From Tubiluchus corallicola (taxonomy: Eukaryota > Priapulida > Priapulimorpha > Priapulimorphida > Tubiluchidae): a stretch of DNA of 44,004 nucleotides. The first letter of the stretch is position 1. The number at the start of each line of letters is the position of its first letter. A program made the translations under genes and the position numbers. The stretch lies in contig JAQGDQ010001372.1 in the NCBI GenBank assembly GCA_030141605.1, forward strand, positions 1 through 44,004, read 5' to 3'. Below, one piece after another: positions 40,001 through 44,004 of this stretch. The notes beneath the pieces were generated by a model that did not search any database, was not told where the DNA came from, and was given only the letters and a program-made list of their open reading frames with translations.

Positions 40001-43000
40001 TGAACAGAAGGCTTATTAGGGTACATAGATAAACTTTTATTGATAAATCCAAGTTATTTGTAGCTCTGGTCACAATGCTGAAATTAATAAAATCAACTTT
40101 GTGGCCAGAAGCACAAATATGGTCATTAATGGTGGAGTTGTCAGTTTTACACGTTTTTTTAAACTTTAAAAACAAGTTTTCTTAAATTAAAACTTCAAAC
40201 TGTTACCTTAAATGTTCACCTGAAGAATTACAGTGGTAGTTTTGAAACGTTGTGCATTTTGTTACTTTTTCCTTCTTGTTTAATTTTTTTCTTCTTTAGC
40301 AACAAATGGTGGAAGATTACTTCGACGCCCACGCGAGCTCCGCATCCACGACATCCGATCGTACGCTGTCTCGGCTCCGGAATCCCCGGCTCAAGCAGGA
40401 CGAGTTGCTGTCGGTGCTGAAAAGCGCTCCGGTTTCTCATCGGGCGGAATGTGCTGCCCTCTATGAGGAGCATAGGTGTTTGTTTGAGAAATGGATGTTT
40501 CAGTTGAGGTGAGGTTTCAATTACAAAACGTAACTTGCAGTATACAATCCAGCTGTTTGTTACTTGTTACTGTAAACAACAAAACAAACGTGTTTACCCA
40601 ATTGTTTACGATTTGTTTTACTGTAAACAACAAAACAAACATGTTTACGCAATTGTTTACGATTTGTTTTACTGTAAACAACAAAACAAACATGTTTACA
40701 CAATTGTTTACGATTTGTTTTACTGTAAACAACAAAACAAACATGTTTACCCAATTGTTTACGATTTGTTTTACTGTAAACAACAAAACAAACGTGTTTA
40801 CCCAATTGTTTACGAGTTTGTTTTACTGTAAACAACAAAACAAACATGTTTACGCAATTGTTTACGATTTGTTTTACTGTAAACAACAAAACAAACATGT
40901 TTACACAATTGTTTACGATTTGTTTTACTGTAAACAACAAAACAAACATGTTTACCCAATTGTTTACGATTTGTTTTACTGTAAACAACAAAACAAACGT
41001 GTTTACCCAATTGTTTACGAGTTTGTTTTACTGTAAACAACAAAACAAACATGTTTACGCAATTGTTTACGATTTGTTTTACTGTAAACAACAAAACAAA
41101 CATGTTTACACAATTGTTTACGATTTGTTTTACTGTAAACAACAAAACAAACATGTTTACCCAATTGTTTACGATTTGTTTTACTGTAAACAACAAAACA
41201 AACGTGTTTACCCAATTGTTTACGAGTTTGTTTTACTGTAAACAACAAAACAAACATGTTTACGCAATTGTTTACGATTTGTTTTACTGTAAACAACAAA
41301 ACAAACATGTTTACACAATTGTTTACGATTTGTTTTACTGTAAACAACAAAACAAACATGTTTACCCAATTGTTTACGATTTGTTTTACTGTAAACAACA
41401 AAACAAACGTGTTTACCCAATTGTTTACGAGTTTGTTTTACTGTAAACAACAAAACAAACATGTTTACGCAATTGTTTACGATTTGTTTTACTGTAAACA
41501 ACAAAACAAACATGTTTACACAATTGTTTACGATTTGTTTTACTGTAAACAACAAAACAAACATGTTTACCCAATTGTTTACGATTTGTTTTACTGTAAA
41601 CAACAAAACAAACATGTTTACCCAATTGTTTACGAGTTTGTTTTACTGTAAACAACAAAACAAACATGTTTACCAATTGTTTACGATTTGTTTTACTGTA
41701 AACAACAAAACAAAATGTTTACCAATTGTTTACAGTTTTACTGTAAACAACAAAACAAACATGTTTACCCAATTGTTTACGAGTTTGTTTTACTGTAAAC
41801 AACAAAACAAACATGTTTACCCAATTGTTTACAAGTTGTTTTACTGTAAACAACAAAACAAACATGTTTACCCAATTGTTTACAAGTTTGTTTTACTGTA
41901 AACAACAAAACAAACATGTTTACCCAATTGTTTACCAGTTTGTTTTACTGTAAACAACAAAACAAACATGTTTACCCAATTGTTTACAAGTTTGTTTTAC
42001 TGTAAACAACAAAACAAACATGTTTACCCAATTGTTTACAAGTTTGTTTTACTGTAAACAACAAAACAAACATGTTTACCCAATTGTTTACAAGTTTGTT
42101 TTACTGTAAACAACAAAACAAAATGTTTACCCAATTGTTTACAGTTTGTTTTACTGTAAACAACAAAACAAACATGTTTACCCAATTGTTTACGAGTTTG
42201 TTTTACTGTAAACAACAAAACAAACATGTTTACCCAATTGTTTACCAGTTTGTTTTACTGTAAACAACAAAACAAACATGTTTACCCAATTGTTTACAAC
42301 TTGTTTTACTGTAAACAACAAAACAAACATGTTTACCCAATTGTTTACGAGTTTGTTTTACTGTAAACAACAAAACAAACATGTTTACCCAATTGTTTAC
42401 AAGTTTGTTTTACTGTAAACAACAAAACAAACATGTTTACCCAATTGTTTACGAGTTTGTTTTACTGTAAACAACAAAACAAACATGTTTACCCAATTGT
42501 TTACCAGTTTGTTTTACTGTAAACAACAAAACAAACATGTTTACCCAATTGTTTACCAGTTTGTTTTACTGTAAACAACAAAACAAACATGTTTACCCAA
42601 TTGTTTACAAGTTTGTTTTACTGTAAACAACAAAACAAACATGTTTACCCAATTGTTTACCAGTTTGTTTTACTGTAAACAACAAAACAAACATGTTTAC
42701 CCAATTGTTTACGAGTTGTTTTACTGTAAACAACAAAACAAACATGTTTACCCAATTGTTTACAAGTTTGTTTTACTGTAAACAACAAAACAAACATGTT
42801 TACCCAATTGTTTACGAGTTTGTTTTACTGTAAACAACAAAACAAACATGTTTACCCAATTGTTTACCAGTTTGTTTTACTGTAAACAACAAAACAAACA
42901 TGTTTACCCAATTGTTTACAAGTTTGTTTTACTGTAAACAACAAAACAAACATGTTTACCCAATTGTTTACCAGTTTGTTTTACTGTAAACAACAAAACA

Positions 43001-44004
43001 AACATGTTTACCCAATTGTTTACAAGTTTGTTTTACTGTAAACAACAAAACAAATATGTTTACCCAATTGTTTACCAGTTTGTTTTACTGTAAACAACAA
43101 AACAAACATGTTTACCCAATTGTTTACGACTTGTTTTACTGTAAACAACAAAACAAACATGTTTACCCAATTTTTTACAAGTTTGTTTTACTGTAAACAA
43201 CAAAACAAACATGTTTACCCAATTGTTTACGAGTTTGTTTTACTGTAAACAACAAAACAAACATGTTTACCCAATTTTTTACGAGTTTGTTTTACTGTAA
43301 ACAACAAAACAAACATGTTTACCCAAATTTTTACGAGTTTGTTTTACTGTAAACAACAAAACAAACCCTTTTACGCATTTGCTTTTCTAGTAAATTTTTC
43401 ATTTTTTGCATTTTATTTTTAAGTGAAGGATACAATATCCTGCTGTACGGACTCGGTTCAAAACGGGTCGTCGTCGACGAATTCCGGAACAAATATTTAC
43501 TAACCTCAGATCACCTGGTGATAAACGGGTATTTTCCCAGTCTAACGGTGAAGCAGGTACGTGTGAAACCTTGTTTCCCAGTCTAACGGTGAAGCAGGTA
43601 CGTGTGAAACCTCATTTCCCGGTCTAACGGTGAAGCGGGTACGTGTGAAACCTCGTTTCCCAGTCTAACGGTGAAGCAGGTACGTGTGAAACCTTGTTTC
43701 CCAGTCTAACGGTGAAGCGGGTACGTGTGAAACCTGGTTTCCCAGTCTAACGGTGAAGCGGGTACGTGTGAAACCTTGTTTCCCAGTCTAACGGTGAAGC
43801 GGGTACGTGTGAAACCTTGTTTCCCAGTCTAACGGTGAAGCGGGTACGTGTGAAACCTTGTTTCCCAGTCTAACGTTGAAGCAGGTACGTGTGAAACCTC
43901 GTTTCCCAGTCTAACGGTGAAGCGGATACGTGCGAAACCTCGTTTCCCAGTCTAACGGTGAAGCGGATACGTGTGAAACCTCGTTTCCCAGTCTAACGGT
44001 GAAG
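34032..44004 (+). CDS. ORC2: ORC2: origin recognition complex subunit 2, first seven coding exons
   Basis: Partial (C-terminal half lies off the right edge). Exons 34032-34056, 34196-34333, 35962-36054, 36832-36984, 38994-39208, 40300-40508 and 43424-43556 give 966 bases, 322 codons, all GT-AG in matching phase. ORC2 is a core subunit of the nuclear complex that marks replication origins and loads MCM helicase. The N-terminal two-thirds is a low-complexity acidic/basic tail, as in other ORC2 proteins. The family signature is in the last two exons: MVEDYFDAHASS (human LVEEYFEAHSSS), SDRTLSRL, and GYNILLYGLGSKR (human GFNIVLYGLGSKR), the start of the AAA-like fold. Intron 6 is almost all minisatellite; the exon 7 donor is tandemly repeated. 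Confidence 0.94.
34196..34333 (+). CDS. ORC2: ORC2 exon 2
   Basis: Acceptor TTATATTTAG|GT, donor GACG|GTAACT. It encodes LRPRVTGAKKN and AKSVSFYKESSDSGS, a Ser-rich acidic segment. AKSVSF resembles the PQKSVSF patch of vertebrate ORC2. Confidence 0.8.
34636..34680. other. 10-bp perfect hairpin in ORC2 intron 2
   Basis: AAAGGGCAGC (34636-34645) and GCTGCCCTTT (34671-34680) flank a 25-base loop that itself contains the palindrome ACCAATTGGT. It is followed by AATAAA-like sequence and a (TTA)n tract at 34748-34772, the arrangement of a retroposon 3' end. Confidence 0.7.
34790..35050. repeat. Dispersed repeat related to 30950-31280 and 31910-32000
   Basis: Shares TACAGTAGCACTGTAC, TTTTCATGTTTG-like and 'AATGGGGTAAGATGTGAAAA' blocks with ATIC intron 3 and intron 2 sequence. 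Confidence 0.5.
35382..35580. repeat. Dispersed repeat (related to 10121-10260) and TATA-type microsatellite
   Basis: 35382-35515 resembles 10121-10260 ('AAAGCTTATAATCCAGAG' against 'GAAGCTTGTAATCCAGAG'). 35528-35575 is (TA)n/TATATA with short interruptions. Confidence 0.6.
35962..36054 (+). CDS. ORC2: ORC2 exon 3
   Basis: Acceptor TTTTCATTCAG|TA, donor GAAAT|GTAAGT. It encodes NLEDEEDIVLMGSDVFQ then TPKRKKAVSSK: acidic, then basic and nuclear-localisation-like. Confidence 0.8.
36130..36781. mobile_element. Non-autonomous TIR element filling ORC2 intron 3
   Basis: AAGGCCGGAACTAG (36132-36145) and CTAGTTCCGCCCCT (36766-36779) are inverted, 12 of 14 matching. The ends are G/C-rich with a G-run at 36160-36170. 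The element takes up most of the 777-bp intron. No transposase. Confidence 0.65.
36832..36984 (+). CDS. ORC2: ORC2 exon 4
   Basis: Acceptor CTCTTCCAG|CG, donor GAAAAC|GTTAGT. It encodes a strongly basic segment, KSTAKKTSLKKAANSKTP and then YKLRRLIRK, likely DNA- or histone-contacting tail sequence. A GTTAGT donor is less usual but fits phase on both sides. Confidence 0.8.
37024..37555 (-). mobile_element. Non-autonomous TIR element, family A copy 2 (inverted)
   Basis: Begins AAAACCGGCGATTG and ends CAATCATCCGGTTTT. It shares many blocks in reverse order with 3430-3912, such as 'AAAGTTAATTAACGGCAACC' and the TTCAATATTTTAGAGCAT block. In ORC2 intron 4. Confidence 0.7.
37680..37941. repeat. (CCTTA)n pentanucleotide array, ORC2 intron 4
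   Basis: About 260 bp of CCTTA with a higher-order CCTCACCT variant in the first half and pure repeats after 37856. It is not the arthropod telomere repeat, which would read CCTAA. Confidence 0.95.
38040..38228 (+). pseudogene. LINE ORF2 C-terminal remnant with tandem duplication
   Basis: The frame ending TGA at 38226-38228 reads RLWNHLPVAKRSTNS then LDCFKQHPKTRLFKFYFL. The RLWNxLP...FK motif closes many metazoan non-LTR reverse transcriptases. A 33-bp piece covering the RLWN codons is repeated in tandem three times (38041-38145). Confidence 0.68.
38412..38946. mobile_element. hAT-type MITE, family D
   Basis: Element 38420-38938 (519 bp) starts CAGGGATGAGAA and ends TTCTCATCCCTG, perfect 12-bp inverted ends. 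Flanks ATGTAAAG and ATATAAAT match at 6 of 8. It ends 55 bp before ORC2 exon 5. Confidence 0.82.
38994..39208 (+). CDS. ORC2: ORC2 exon 5
   Basis: Acceptor TTAATTCCAG|GC. The donor CAA|GTAAAT at 39209 was chosen because it gives phase 0 for exon 6; the nearer AG|GTATCT (39178) would be out of frame. It encodes LGDLNLTDVQDSSSDDTDS and further Asp/Ser repeats, a likely phosphorylated acidic tail. Confidence 0.78.
39240..40250 (-). mobile_element. Penelope-like element remnant (ORC2 intron 5)
   Basis: The minus-strand frame at 40175-39975 reads NSTINDHICASGHKVDFINF and then SIVTRATNNLDLSIK. The H...GH.idF.nF.il.r......ikE.l pattern resembles the GIY-YIG endonuclease tail of Penelope-like retroelements. 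Flanking blocks at 39350-39400 and 39815-39960 also occur at 31320-31520. No intact RT is present. Confidence 0.55.
40300..40508 (+). CDS. ORC2: ORC2 exon 6: conserved core start
   Basis: Acceptor TTCTTCTTTAG|CAA, donor TTGAG|GTGAGG (phase 2). It encodes MVEDYFDAHASS, SDRTLSRLRNPRLKQDELL and LYEEHRCLFEKWMFQL, aligning with human LVEEYFEAHSSS, SDRTLQKLKRAKLDQQTL and LNQQYEKLFHKWMLQL. Confidence 0.96.
40560..43368. repeat. 51-bp minisatellite filling ORC2 intron 6
   Basis: About 54 copies of a 50-52 bp unit (CTGTAAACAACAAAACAAAC, ATGTTTACCCAATTGTTTAC, GAGTTTGTTTTA). The first part shows a 205-bp higher-order period made of four units, with consecutive copies apparently identical. Long frames across the array are repeat by-products. 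It leaves only about 50 bp of ordinary intron at each end. Confidence 0.97.
43424..43556 (+). CDS. ORC2: ORC2 exon 7: YGLGSKR segment
   Basis: Acceptor TTATTTTTAAG|T, donor GAAGCAG|GTACGT, phase 0. It encodes EGYNILLYGLGSKRVVVDEF and HLVINGYFPSLTVKQ, matching human GFNIVLYGLGSKRDLLERF and HVVINGFFPGISVK. The last bases plus donor are repeated downstream. Confidence 0.96.
43534..44004 (+). repeat. 41-bp minisatellite repeating the ORC2 exon 7 end and donor
   Basis: GTCTAACG starts at 43540 (in the exon) and then every 41 bp to 43991: twelve copies, still going at the window edge. Each unit has TTTCCCAG, the coding bases TCTAACGGTGAAGC, and (in most) a GTACGT donor. The copies at about 43924 and 43965 read GGATACGT and have lost the donor GT. 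Confidence 0.95.

Noticed and set aside
40491-42263. Several 60-180 codon frames reading through the 51-bp array
   Set aside because: They exist because the unit lacks stops in several frames; the real ORC2 frame meets TGA two codons after the exon 6 donor.

Overview
This is a eukaryotic (metazoan) window. Genes are split into small exons with GT-AG introns, and most of the sequence is AT-rich intron filled with minisatellites, microsatellites and DNA-transposon remnants. I reconstructed three conserved genes exon by exon, checking each junction for splice consensus and phase. They are the last three coding exons of a MAP-kinase-interacting kinase (MNK/MKNK, + strand, 2490-6586), a complete 14-exon ATIC gene (purine biosynthesis, - strand, 33736 down to 14424) and the first seven coding exons of ORC2 (+ strand, from 34032, running off the right edge). 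The ATIC exons sum to exactly 592 codons plus stop, the length I know for human ATIC. Catalytic Lys66 and Lys266-His267 fall at the human positions, which validates the model.

Layout: 1-2489 is MNK intron. 2490-6586 holds the MNK C-terminal exons. 6587 to about 14150 is the MNK 3' flank and a convergent intergenic region with a hAT-type MITE and two large minisatellites. 14424-33736 is ATIC. 33737-34031 is a 295-bp head-to-head promoter shared by ATIC and ORC2; it carries a perfect E2F site overlapping the ATIC start codon and a YY1-like ATGGCGGC. 34032-44004 is ORC2, whose intron 6 is almost entirely a 51-bp minisatellite full of forkhead-type GTAAACAA/TTGTTTAC sites.

The most striking pattern is that tandem repeats repeatedly begin or end exactly at exon-intron junctions and copy the splice site with a slice of coding sequence. 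In MNK an 80-bp unit repeats an acceptor 12 times. In ORC2 a 41-bp unit repeats an exon end plus donor 12 times. In ATIC, exons 4, 7 and 8 have acceptors duplicated by 18/129-bp, 74-bp and 46-bp units. The true junction is always the copy bordering the intact exon. Most units are not multiples of three, so decoy use would give stops; ATIC exon 4 is an in-frame exception. I recall a similar class called 'mirage minisatellites' at the amphioxus Adh locus. That makes a cephalochordate a reasonable but unproven guess for the host; what is unusual here is several independent cases in three neighbouring genes.

Other notable items are a 370-bp solo LTR with perfect 5-bp target duplication carrying heat-shock elements, a TATA box and a poly(A) signal; a second likely solo LTR; two piggyBac-like TTAA MITEs; three hAT-type MITE copies; a pogo-type TA MITE; LINE and Penelope-like remnants; and an inverted repeat pair flanking ATIC exons 8-9 that could favour a circular RNA. 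Functionally, the ORC2-ATIC divergent pair couples replication licensing to purine supply, which fits an E2F-controlled promoter.
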